NCBI GenBank assembly: GCA_937901805.1
Contig: CALDJI010000087.1
Span: forward strand, 1-5,190
DNA: 5,190 nucleotides
Reading direction: 5' to 3'
Source of the DNA: an uncultured Clostridia bacterium
Lineage (GTDB): Bacteria > Bacillota > Clostridia > Oscillospirales > Ruminococcaceae
The stretch's first letter is position 1, and the number at the start of each line of letters is the position of its first letter. Positions 1-5,190 of this stretch are shown piece after piece. A program made the translations under genes and the position numbers. The notes under the pieces were generated by a model. That model saw only the letters and a program-made list of their open reading frames with translations, ran no database searches and was not told the DNA's origin.

Positions 1-53
1 GCATGCGGCTGTTAACCGCAGGGTCGTCTGTTCGAGCCAGACAGGGGGAGCCA
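1..53 (+). tRNA. tRNA-Asn (GTT), 3' part
   Basis: This is a partial tRNA whose 5' acceptor strand and D arm lie before the window. The anticodon stem TGCGG (4-8) pairs with CCGCA (16-20) around the 7-base loop CTGTTAA, which places anticodon GTT at 11-13 and decodes AAC/AAU. The T arm GTCTG / TTCGAGC / CAGAC is complete. The 3' acceptor strand AGGGGGA, discriminator G and an encoded CCA (51-53) follow. It is the first visible member of a four-tRNA run on the same strand. Confidence 0.93.
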
Positions 54-59
54 ATAGTT

Positions 60-94
60 CGAAATCGCTGTAGAAATTATCTACAGCGATTTCG
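60..94 (+). other. Perfect 15-bp inverted repeat between two tRNAs
   Basis: The arm at 60-74 (CGAAATCGCTGTAGA) is exactly reverse-complementary to 80-94, with a 5-base AATTA loop. It starts six bases after the CCA end of tRNA-Asn and ends 21 bases before the next tRNA. No T-run follows on either strand, so it does not look like a normal intrinsic terminator. In a polycistronic tRNA precursor it could act as a processing (RNase III-like) or stabilising stem, or as a weak attenuator. That role is inferred; only the inverted repeat is directly visible. Confidence 0.7.
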
Positions 95-115
95 TAAACT
101 TGTACCATACATTAT

Positions 116-192
116 GGGCCTTTAGCTCAGTTGGTTAGAGCAACCGGCTCATAACCGGTCGGTCCAGGGTTCGAGTCCCTGAGGGCCCACCA
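116..192 (+). tRNA. tRNA with CAT anticodon, probably tRNA-Ile2 (lysidine type)
   Basis: This is a complete cloverleaf. Acceptor GGGCCTT pairs with AGGGCCC, the anticodon stem is ACCGG/CCGGT around CTCATAA (anticodon CAT at 150-152), the T arm is CAGGG/TTCGAGT/CCCTG, and discriminator A precedes an encoded CCA (190-192). The G1-C72 pair, and the lack of three consecutive G-C pairs in the anticodon stem, exclude initiator tRNA-fMet. The acceptor pairs C4-G69 and C5-G68 are known recognition features for the lysidine synthetase TilS. As I recall it, the overall sequence also resembles the Bacillus tRNA-Ile2 rather than elongator tRNA-Met. If modified, it reads AUA as Ile. Elongator Met cannot be fully excluded, and automated annotation may label it Met. 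Confidence 0.9.
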
Positions 193-204
193 ATTAAAAT
201 AAAT

Positions 205-280
205 AGGGGTATAGCTCAGCTGGTAGAGCAGCGGTCTCCAAAACCGCGTGCCGAGGGTTCGATCCCTTCTGCCCCTGCCA
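205..280 (+). tRNA. tRNA-Trp (CCA)
   Basis: This is a complete 76-base cloverleaf. Acceptor AGGGGTA pairs with TGCCCCT. The D arm is GCTC...GAGC. The anticodon stem GCGGT/ACCGC encloses CTCCAAA, giving anticodon CCA at 238-240 for the UGG codon. The T arm is GAGGG/TTCGATC/CCTTC with one G-T pair. Discriminator G is the expected base for bacterial tRNA-Trp, and CCA is encoded at 278-280. It sits 12 bases after the preceding tRNA, so the two are almost certainly co-transcribed. Confidence 0.96.
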
Positions 281-282
281 AT

Positions 283-358
283 GCTGCTATGGCTCAGTAG
301 GCAGAGCACTTCCTTGGTAAGGAAGAGGTCACCAGTTCGAATCTGGTTAGCAGCTCCA
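283..358 (+). tRNA. tRNA-Thr (GGT)
   Basis: This is a complete 76-base cloverleaf. Acceptor GCTGCTA pairs with TAGCAGC. The anticodon stem CTTCC/GGAAG encloses TTGGTAA, with anticodon GGT at 316-318, which decodes ACC/ACU. The T arm is ACCAG/TTCGAAT/CTGGT. Discriminator T and an encoded CCA (356-358) follow. It is two bases after tRNA-Trp and is the last tRNA of the operon, since the terminator stem begins two bases after its CCA. Confidence 0.96.
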
Positions 359-359
359 T

Positions 360-396
360 AAACCCACATGAATTCGATTGTTCATGTGGGTTTTTT
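360..396 (+). terminator. Intrinsic terminator of the tRNA operon
   Basis: The stem AACCCACATGAA (361-372) is perfectly complementary to 381-392 around an 8-base loop. One further A-T pair extends it at 360/393. A run of six T (391-396) begins within the 3' arm and continues beyond it. This is a textbook Rho-independent terminator immediately after tRNA-Thr and marks the end of the tRNA transcription unit. Confidence 0.93.
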
Positions 397-530
397 GCTG
401 TCTTCTGAATGATGAAATTTCCGTTATTCTTATCAGATGGGTCTAAGATATTTTTTGATTGAACGGTAGTTGTTAGGATTAGAAAACGTATTTAAATTTC
501 CTCATATTGAATCATCTCCCCAGGAGCCGG
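397..530. other. AT-rich intergenic stretch with nothing recognised
   Basis: Between the tRNA terminator and the next promoter I find no convincing open reading frame, RNA gene, repeat or second promoter on either strand. It is noticeably more AT-rich than the coding regions. The gene-free interval as a whole (397 to about 699) also holds the promoter and small palindromes described separately. Confidence 0.6.
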
Positions 531-559
531 TTGACAAAAGGAACGAAAGGGACTATTCT
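531..559 (+). promoter_or_regulatory. Sigma-A (sigma-70 type) promoter for the exported Cys/His-rich protein gene
   Basis: A perfect -35 box TTGACA (531-536) is separated by the optimal 17 bases from a -10 box TATTCT (554-559). Transcription should start near 565-567, leaving a leader of roughly 70 to 135 bases depending on which start codon is used. No other gene lies between this promoter and the reading frame ending at 1911. Confidence 0.85.
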
Positions 560-580
560 TGTAAAGGTAGCTTTACGTTC
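541..580 (+). promoter_or_regulatory. Palindromes overlapping the promoter: possible operator
   Basis: GTAAAG (561-566) and CTTTAC (571-576) form a 6-bp inverted repeat with a 4-base centre, right at the predicted transcription start. A wider imperfect dyad pairs GAACGAAAG (541-549) with CTTTACGTTC (571-580, one bulged A), so it brackets the -10 box. The position would suit a repressor site. No regulator is recognisable in the window, so this is an inference from position and symmetry only. Confidence 0.35.
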
Positions 581-699
581 TCCGTTTTGGTACAGATTTA
601 GGTCTTAAATCAAAGGCGTATTCTGCTCGGTTTGTCATGGGTGGAATCGCTTTTTTGCTTCTAGAGGGAAAATGTTGGGAAAGGATGTCGTGGGTAGTG

Positions 700-1911
700 A
701 TGGATAAAATAAAAAATTGGGTTCTAAATCATAAAAAGCAGACAATTATAATTGCGATTTTACTGGTGATTGTTCTCTGCGCCGGAATTGCTGTAGCAGT
801 CCTATTTGGCAGCAGGGGAGAAAAAACTCAGGATGGGAAGACTGTACAAGTCGAGTTTTCTGCTCAGGATTTGAAGGGTGTTGTTACAGGATTGGATGAG
901 GAGACCTATATCTTGGCGGGAAGCGATTTGGATTTACTGTCCCTCTTGTCCTATGATCATTCGATTGTGCTGAATGTAACTGCGCAACCATTGGATTTAT
1001 CTGCGGTAGCTAATCTGGAAGCAAAGTACACTTTTACAGTAAATGCAAAAGCGCTGTGCGAATTTCTCGGGCGAGAATTTCCGGAAAACGGCGCGGCGGA
1101 AAGTGTCGTTCTGGCTTCCAAGAAAATTATTGTGGTGGATTCGGAAACCGCCAAGGATTTGGAAAATTCCGGCATCGTCATTTTCCGTGGTACGGGAACG
1201 CCGGCAACAAACCCGGGCGACGGGACCGCTTCGTCAGAGAGCGCGTCCAGCGCTGCGCAAAGTAAGGATCCTACGGGAGCTTCACAAACTGGGAATAGTG
1301 GAAATACTGGCAGCATTGAGAGTACCGGGAATACCAGCTATGGTACGTCCGGATCCAGTTCCAATTCAAATCACAGTTCGCAAAATCCTACCAGCAGTCA
1401 TTCGAGCAGCGGACAGTCTCCGCATACCCATACATGGGTGTATGTCAGCCCGGAAAACAGCGGACATATGGAATATGGAGTAGAATGCCGTGCACATGGG
1501 TACAATGGGGAGGAGCCGATGTTTTTCCGGACTCAAAACGATTTGTTTCTCCATCATATGGCGGACGACTGTATGTCCAGCTGGGGATATGGATTCAAAG
1601 GGCTGGCATATAAATACTGCTCCGGATGCGGTAAAGAAGTGGTCACAGGGCATGTCCATGATTTTGGAGCTGTTGCAAAAGAAGTCTATTCTGAATCTGT
1701 GGTGTGCGAATGTGGGATGTCCTTCGGCGGCGGTGAAGATTACACAGCGCTCGACTCCTGGAAGACCCATGTGGAGATTTACACCAGTCATGGAGAACCA
1801 AAGGAGGAACACGATAGTTATCATGTAAAACAATCCAGTTTCACACGGTATGAGGCCACCAAAACCTGTACTTGTGGCTGGCGTCCGGTTGATGACCGTC
1901 CCGTGTATTGA
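700..1911 (+). CDS. Membrane-anchored exported protein with two tandem Cys/His modules
   Basis: I do not recognise a named family. Numbered from ATG 700 (403 aa), the protein has a short basic N-terminus, then one hydrophobic segment (about 15-36) that should act as a signal anchor with the rest outside the cell. Residues about 45-163 form a beta-strand-rich globular region. Residues 164-241 are a Ser/Gly/Thr/Asn-rich linker. Residues 242-396 contain two related Cys/His modules, each opening with HxHx[WF] (242-246, 318-322), sharing TxxDx[FW]xxH (278-286, 349-357) and closing with a CxxCG or CxCG pair (C307/C310, C390/C392). These look metal-binding or disulfide-forming. No LPXTG sorting signal is present. 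The start is uncertain: in-frame ATGs lie at 637, 685 and 700. ATG 637 has no usable ribosome site and ATG 685 abuts GGAAAGG with no spacer, so I favour 700, helped by AAAGGA (680-685), although that spacing is long. The gene is monocistronic, with its own promoter and terminator. Confidence 0.82.
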   Translation: MDKIKNWVLNHKKQTIIIAILLVIVLCAGIAVAVLFGSRGEKTQDGKTVQVEFSAQDLKGVVTGLDEETYILAGSDLDLLSLLSYDHSIVLNVTAQPLDLSAVANLEAKYTFTVNAKALCEFLGREFPENGAAESVVLASKKIIVVDSETAKDLENSGIVIFRGTGTPATNPGDGTASSESASSAAQSKDPTGASQTGNSGNTGSIESTGNTSYGTSGSSSNSNHSSQNPTSSHSSSGQSPHTHTWVYVSPENSGHMEYGVECRAHGYNGEEPMFFRTQNDLFLHHMADDCMSSWGYGFKGLAYKYCSGCGKEVVTGHVHDFGAVAKEVYSESVVCECGMSFGGGEDYTALDSWKTHVEIYTSHGEPKEEHDSYHVKQSSFTRYEATKTCTCGWRPVDDRPVY

Positions 1912-1996
1912 GACACCTTTTAAAAACACCGGATATTTCAGTGGAATGGCGACGCACAGCGGGAGCGAAACCGTTTTGAAAACTTATGAGAAATGA

Positions 1997-2027
1997 AAAA
2001 AGCGGAGACTATCAGTCTCCGCTTTTT
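1997..2027 (+). terminator. Intrinsic terminator after the exported-protein gene
   Basis: AGCGGAGACT (2001-2010) pairs perfectly with AGTCTCCGCT (2014-2023) across a 3-base loop. Four flanking A residues (1997-2000) pair with T residues (2024-2027), giving a 14-bp stem that ends in a T5 tract. The preceding A-run means it could also work on the minus strand, but no convergent gene is seen. It lies 85 bases after the stop codon and separates this gene from the ech operon. Confidence 0.92.
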
Positions 2028-2068
2028 AACGGTTAATTATTTCACAATAGAAATGGACGTTCGCATGC

Positions 2069-2097
2069 TTGACATCAATCGGACAGGGGAGTAAACT
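2069..2097 (+). promoter_or_regulatory. Sigma-A promoter of the ech operon
   Basis: A perfect -35 box TTGACA (2069-2074), a 17-base spacer and a -10 box TAAACT (2092-2097) place the transcription start near 2104. This leaves a 5' leader of about 60 bases before the echA start codon. The promoter sits just after the upstream terminator, so the hydrogenase operon appears to be an independent transcription unit. Confidence 0.83.
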
Positions 2098-2117
2098 GAG
2101 AGAGGTTTGAAAAAGAA

Positions 2118-2150
2118 ATGTTTTTGTGGGCACTATTCACAAAACTGTGA
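2118..2150 (+). other. Ten-codon open reading frame and small hairpin in the echA leader
   Basis: An ATG at 2118 opens a 10-codon frame (MFLWALFTKL) whose TGA (2148-2150) overlaps the first bases of the echA Shine-Dalgarno sequence. It is in the same frame as echA. The same stretch contains a 7-bp inverted repeat, TTTTGTG (2122-2128) with CACAAAA (2138-2144), just before that ribosome site. Either could modulate echA translation. However, its own ribosome site (GAGAGG, around 2100-2105) is distant and probably overlaps the predicted transcript 5' end, so translation of this frame is doubtful. Confidence 0.25.
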
Positions 2151-2155
2151 GGGGG
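2149..2155 (+). promoter_or_regulatory. Ribosome binding site of echA, supporting a GTG start
   Basis: GAGGGGG lies seven bases before the GTG at 2163, which is ideal spacing. There is no in-frame ATG nearby until codon 21, which is already inside the first membrane helix region. The GTG is therefore the likely true start. Confidence 0.82.
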
Positions 2156-2162
2156 AATCCTT

Positions 2163-4076
2163 GTGGGTTTAATCGCATTTTTGATTCTATTTCCATTTGT
2201 AGCCGCCTTTATTTTGGCATGTATGCGTAAAAGCGGACCCGTGCGGAAATATACGATGTTTGTTTTTTGCGCGGTGATAATGGCGGCGGTTCTCTATTTT
2301 TCTGCGACCAGCCTTCTGAATGGTGAGACCGTCTCTTATCTGCCGGAAACACACCTGATTAATACCGGAATGCTTGTGATAGAATGGTTTTTAATGGGAT
2401 TGATTATCTATCAGAGCTTCAAGTGGAAAAAGTATTATTGTGCATTGCTTTCTGTGGCTCAAACTGGCCTGATTACCTGGCTGGAGCTGAGCGGAAAGTC
2501 CGAACTTCCGGGCAATCATATCCTGTCGGATAAACTCACGATTATCATGTGTCTGATTATTGGGATTGTCGGATGTCTTATCTGCGTCTATGCAATGGGA
2601 TATATGAAGGATTACCATACCCATCATACGGAGTTCCGGGATCGCCGTTCTTTCTTTTTTTCCATGCTTTTTGTGTTTTTGGGCGCTATGTTTGGATTAG
2701 TATTTTCCTGTAATCTCACTTGGATTTATTTCTTTTGGGAAATCACCAGTGTTTGTTCTTTCCTGTTGATTGGTTACAATCGCTCGCAGGAGGCAGTGAA
2801 TAACTCTTTTCGTGCTTTGTGGATGAACCTGCTCGGCGGGCTGGGGTTTGCGGTTGCGATTGCTTATGCAGCGATCCAGTTGAAAATTGCAGATTTACAG
2901 ACTTTGGTACAGACTGGGACAGGTACTGCGGTTGCCATTATCCCGGTCATTCTGCTTGCCTTTGCAGGTCTTACCAAAAGCGCGCAGTTGCCCTTTTCCA
3001 AGTGGCTGCTTGGCGCGATGGTTGCGCCGACCCCGACAAGCGCTCTGCTGCATTCGGCAACCATGGTCAAAGCGGGCGTTTATCTCCTGCTCCGGCTTTC
3101 CCCAGCTTTTTACGGGAATCTTGCCGGGCTGATGGTTACTACGATTGGGGGTTTTACCTTTTTGGCTACATCCATCCTTGCGATCTCCCAAAGCGATGGA
3201 AAAAAAGTGCTCGCCTATTCCACGGTTTCCAATCTGGGGCTGATTACCGCCTGCGCAGGCGTCGGTATGCACGAGGCGGTCTGGGCCGGCATTCTTTTGA
3301 TGATGTTCCATGCAGTTTCCAAGTCTCTGATGTTCCAGTCGGTTGGCGCTGTAGAAAACTGTATCGGCAGCCGGAATATTGAAGATATGCACGGCTTGAT
3401 TGTCAAACTTCCGCGTCTTGCCTATGTCATGATTGTCGGAATTGCAGGTATGTTCCTTGCTCCGTTCGGTATGTTGATTTCTAAATGGGCTGCACTCAAA
3501 GCCTATGTGGATTCTGGGAGCATTCTCCTCGTTATCTTCTTGATTTTCGGTAGTGCGACCACCTTGTTTTACTGGACAAAATGGCTTGGGACACTGGTGG
3601 CCGTCCATCACCACTCCGAAGCGGTGAAAGATACCACAAAGGGGAGCGAATGGCTTTCCCTTCTGGTTCACTGCCTGTTGGTGATCGTCTTATGCCTGTC
3701 CTTCCCATTGGCTTCCACCTATTTAATTGAGCCGTTCCTGATGGATATGTTCCATGAAACCATTCCAGCTCTGATTAGCAGCGGCAACCTGTATATTATG
3801 GCAATGATGCTCTGTATGATTGTCATTTTGCCGATTGCTGTGCGTCTGCTGACCTTTGGGAAAAAGAATAAGATTATCACCTCCTATATGGGCGGAGCCA
3901 ATACCGGAGATGACCGTACTTTTGTCGATTCTTTTGGAAAGCCGAAACAGATGTTTTTGTCCAACTGGTATTTAACTGATTATTTTGGAGAAAAGAAAAT
4001 TTTGTTCCCCTCGCTGGTGCTCTCTGCAGCAGGGCTGATTATTTTACTGGTAGTAGCGATTGGAGGTGCTCTGTGA
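2163..4076 (+). CDS. echA: Ech hydrogenase subunit EchA, proton-conducting NuoL-like membrane protein
   Basis: This is the large ion-translocating membrane subunit of a six-subunit energy-converting [NiFe] hydrogenase (Ech, group 4), homologous to NuoL and Mrp-type antiporter subunits. At 637 aa it matches the usual EchA length and is almost entirely hydrophobic, with about 14-16 predicted helices. The conserved proton-channel core is clear: FFWEITS with E193 (the acidic residue in the TM5 position), then the TKSAQLPFSKWL block (271-282) with K272 and K280. It continues with APTPTSALLHSATMVKAGVY (288-307), H383 and K387 in the next helix pair, and K441 after GMLIS. The C-terminal stretch around 575-610 (GGANTGDD, NWYLTDYFGE) is typical of EchA-like proteins. 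The start is GTG, supported by its ribosome site. It is first in the operon and its stop overlaps the echB start. Other group 4 hydrogenases and Mrp antiporters share this fold; the assignment to Ech rests on the echB and echC neighbours. Confidence 0.93.
   Translation: MGLIAFLILFPFVAAFILACMRKSGPVRKYTMFVFCAVIMAAVLYFSATSLLNGETVSYLPETHLINTGMLVIEWFLMGLIIYQSFKWKKYYCALLSVAQTGLITWLELSGKSELPGNHILSDKLTIIMCLIIGIVGCLICVYAMGYMKDYHTHHTEFRDRRSFFFSMLFVFLGAMFGLVFSCNLTWIYFFWEITSVCSFLLIGYNRSQEAVNNSFRALWMNLLGGLGFAVAIAYAAIQLKIADLQTLVQTGTGTAVAIIPVILLAFAGLTKSAQLPFSKWLLGAMVAPTPTSALLHSATMVKAGVYLLLRLSPAFYGNLAGLMVTTIGGFTFLATSILAISQSDGKKVLAYSTVSNLGLITACAGVGMHEAVWAGILLMMFHAVSKSLMFQSVGAVENCIGSRNIEDMHGLIVKLPRLAYVMIVGIAGMFLAPFGMLISKWAALKAYVDSGSILLVIFLIFGSATTLFYWTKWLGTLVAVHHHSEAVKDTTKGSEWLSLLVHCLLVIVLCLSFPLASTYLIEPFLMDMFHETIPALISSGNLYIMAMMLCMIVILPIAVRLLTFGKKNKIITSYMGGANTGDDRTFVDSFGKPKQMFLSNWYLTDYFGEKKILFPSLVLSAAGLIILLVVAIGGAL
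4062..4067 (+). promoter_or_regulatory. Ribosome binding site of echB inside the echA 3' end
   Basis: GGAGGT lies within the last codons of echA. It is eight bases before ATG 4076 and five before GTG 4073. The spacing favours the ATG. The stop and start codons share one base (TGATG), an arrangement that usually gives translational coupling and equal subunit supply. Confidence 0.78.
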
Positions 4077-4942
4077 TGGCAGGATCTGTGGTGTCCGCTT
4101 TAGCCTATATTCTTATCGGGCCAATCCTCGGTGGGCTGCTGCAGGGGATTGACCGGAAAATAACGGCAAGGCTCCAGGGAAGACAGGGTCCACCGCTTCT
4201 TCAGCCGTTTTATGATCTGTTTAAACTGTTTTCCAAACAGTCGGTTGTGGTAAACAATATCCAGGATTTCCTGGTCTGTGGATTTTTGATTTTTGTGGTC
4301 TTTACCGGCGCCCTGTTTTTCTGGGGCGGGGATATCCTGCTGGTCTTTTTTGCCTTAACGCTTGCGGGGATTTTCCTCATTATGTCCTCCTGTTCCGCCT
4401 ATTCTCCCTACTCCTCTATGGGCGCACAAAGGGAACTGCTGCAGATGATGGCCTATGAGCCGATGGTTCTGCTTACGGCAATCGGTTTTTACATTGCGGC
4501 GGGCAGTTTTAATGTCAAGGAAATTATCCAGTCGAATATTCCGGCCATTGTCTATCTGCCGGGCATATTTGTGGCGTTTGTCTATATCCTGACCATTAAA
4601 TTTCGCAAGTCCCCGTTTGATCTCAGTACTTCCCACCATGCTCATCAGGAGATGGTGCGCGGTCTGACAACCGAACTGTCCGGGAATATTCTGGCTTTGG
4701 TAGAACTCTCCCACTGGTATGAAAATGTCTTTTTGCTGGGGGTTGTCGGCCTATTCGTTATGAGCAGCCACTGGTGGAGCATTCCGTTGGCCATTGTGGT
4801 CTGCCTGCTGTCCTACTTCCTGGAAATCATCATCGACAATATTTTCCCGCGCGTTAAATGGCAGCTGATGTTGAAATCTGCCTGGGGCGTCACCTTGATT
4901 GCAGGCGGCATTAACCTGATGGTGATTATGCTCATCCCATAA
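4076..4942 (+). CDS. echB: Ech hydrogenase subunit EchB, NuoH-like membrane anchor
   Basis: This integral membrane subunit docks the soluble hydrogenase arm to the membrane and links it to EchA; it is homologous to NuoH (complex I) and HycD. It is 288 aa from ATG 4076, the normal family size, with about eight hydrophobic helices. Family signatures are very clear: RLQGRQGPPLLQPFYDLFKL (32-51), GAQRELLQMMAYEP (116-129, the loop carrying conserved charged residues in NuoH) and SPFDLSTSHHAHQEMVRG (179-196) followed by LTTELSG. That last motif, with its His cluster, is characteristic of Ech and related hydrogenases rather than of respiratory NuoH. GTG 4073 directly before the ATG would add one residue. 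echC follows 27 bases later on the same strand. Confidence 0.95.
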   Translation: MAGSVVSALAYILIGPILGGLLQGIDRKITARLQGRQGPPLLQPFYDLFKLFSKQSVVVNNIQDFLVCGFLIFVVFTGALFFWGGDILLVFFALTLAGIFLIMSSCSAYSPYSSMGAQRELLQMMAYEPMVLLTAIGFYIAAGSFNVKEIIQSNIPAIVYLPGIFVAFVYILTIKFRKSPFDLSTSHHAHQEMVRGLTTELSGNILALVELSHWYENVFLLGVVGLFVMSSHWWSIPLAIVVCLLSYFLEIIIDNIFPRVKWQLMLKSAWGVTLIAGGINLMVIMLIP

Positions 4943-4956
4943 CTGGGCGATAGAAA

Positions 4957-4962
4957 AGAGGA
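4957..4962 (+). promoter_or_regulatory. Ribosome binding site of echC
   Basis: AGAGGA precedes ATG 4970 by seven bases in the short echB-echC gap. It fixes the echC start. No promoter or terminator is visible in the 27-base gap, so echC is read from the echA promoter. Confidence 0.8.
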
Positions 4963-4969
4963 AACGTAA

Positions 4970-5190
4970 ATGTTAAGTGTCTCAAAGTCTCCGTGGCTGC
5001 TGCACTATGACGGTTCCAGCTGCAACGGCTGTGATATTGAAGTTCTTGCCTGTCTTACGCCGCTGTATGATGTGGAGCGGTTTGGGGTCATCAATACCGG
5101 CAACCCGAAACATGCGGATATCTTTCTGATTACCGGGGGGATCAATGCGCAGAACAAGCCGGTGGTGGAGGAAATCTATTCCCAGATGCC
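4970..5190 (+). CDS. echC: Ech hydrogenase small subunit EchC, NuoB-like (5' part)
   Basis: This is the hydrogenase small subunit, which carries the [4Fe-4S] cluster next to the Ni-Fe site of EchE and passes electrons from the ferredoxin-like EchF. It is homologous to NuoB and to the small subunits of [NiFe] hydrogenases. The first 73 codons are present and the frame runs off the window edge with no stop. The diagnostic segment SSCNGCDIEVLACLTPLYDVERFG (in pieces: SSCNGCDIE at 16-24, VLACLTPLYDVERFG at 25-39) has the cluster-binding C18-x-x-C21 with E24 nearby. A downstream ADIFLITGG (50-58) matches the usual beta-strand and TG turn. C28 is an additional cysteine whose role I cannot judge. 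The remaining cluster cysteines, about half of the protein, should lie beyond 5190. Confidence 0.94.
   Translation, partial: MLSVSKSPWLLHYDGSSCNGCDIEVLACLTPLYDVERFGVINTGNPKHADIFLITGGINAQNKPVVEEIYSQM

Noticed and set aside
60..94. The inter-tRNA hairpin as an intrinsic terminator
   Set aside because: No T-tract follows the stem on either strand, and three more tRNAs follow with no convincing new promoter, so full termination here is unlikely.
340..358. tRNA-Thr 3' end as an integration (att) site
   Set aside because: I found no second copy of the tRNA 3' end and no integrase in the window. The tRNA, its terminator and the following genes look like ordinary chromosome.
127..369. 80-codon minus-strand frame across the tRNA cluster
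   Set aside because: It lies entirely over three intact tRNAs, and its product (with LRDSNPGPTGYEP) is the well-known spurious translation of antisense tRNA sequence found in many genomes.
637..699. Upstream 21-codon extension of the exported protein
   Set aside because: ATG 637 has no ribosome site at usable distance, and the added residues would place extra hydrophobic and acidic residues before a normal basic N-terminus and membrane anchor. It remains possible but less likely than ATG 700 or 685.
1366..1929. 187-codon minus-strand frame over the exported-protein gene
   Set aside because: It mirrors the plus-strand gene, has no ribosome site or promoter and overlaps low-complexity linker sequence. 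The plus strand has membrane anchor, promoter and terminator support.
2819..3382. 187-codon plus-strand frame inside echA
   Set aside because: It is an out-of-frame overlap with the strongly conserved EchA reading frame. The translation is Cys/Arg-rich with no domain pattern.
2895..3671. 258-codon minus-strand frame inside echA
   Set aside because: It is antisense to the conserved proton-channel core of EchA. Its composition (many His, Asn, Gln, Gly) is typical of an antisense shadow.

Overview
The window looks like a chromosomal segment of an anaerobic, moderate-GC Firmicute of the class Clostridia, possibly the Oscillospiraceae/Ruminococcaceae. The lineage is inferred from three things: the Gram-positive-style ribosome binding sites and consensus sigma-A promoters, a Ser/Gly-linked membrane-anchored Cys/His-rich protein of a kind common in gut Clostridia, and the start of an Ech-type energy-converting [NiFe] hydrogenase operon. 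Nothing here fixes the genus.

Layout. Positions 1-358 hold the tail of a tRNA operon: tRNA-Asn(GTT, 3' part only), a CAT-anticodon tRNA that is probably the lysidine-modified tRNA-Ile2 rather than tRNA-Met, tRNA-Trp(CCA) and tRNA-Thr(GGT). All four encode their CCA ends, and a strong intrinsic terminator follows at 360-396. A perfect 15-bp hairpin without a U-tract lies between the first two tRNAs. Positions 397-530 are AT-rich and show nothing recognisable. A near-consensus promoter (531-559) then drives a monocistronic gene (about 700-1911). Its product has one N-terminal membrane anchor, an unrecognised exported domain, a low-complexity Ser/Gly/Thr/Asn linker and two tandem Cys/His modules. 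A terminator at 1997-2027 closes that unit.

A second near-consensus promoter (2069-2097) starts the ech operon. The genes are echA (GTG start, 2163-4076, NuoL/antiporter-like proton channel), echB (4076-4942, overlapping echA by one base, NuoH-like membrane anchor) and the first 73 codons of echC (4970 to the window edge, NuoB-like [4Fe-4S] small subunit). The order matches the usual echABCDEF arrangement, so echD, echE (Ni-Fe large subunit) and echF (ferredoxin-like) are expected just beyond the edge. The complex couples electron transfer from reduced ferredoxin to protons (H2 formation) with ion translocation, and can run in reverse.

I see no mobile element, CRISPR array, rRNA or attachment-site duplication. 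The least explained item is the exported Cys/His-module protein. The rest is recognisable and conventional, with a few small regulatory-looking structures noted separately.
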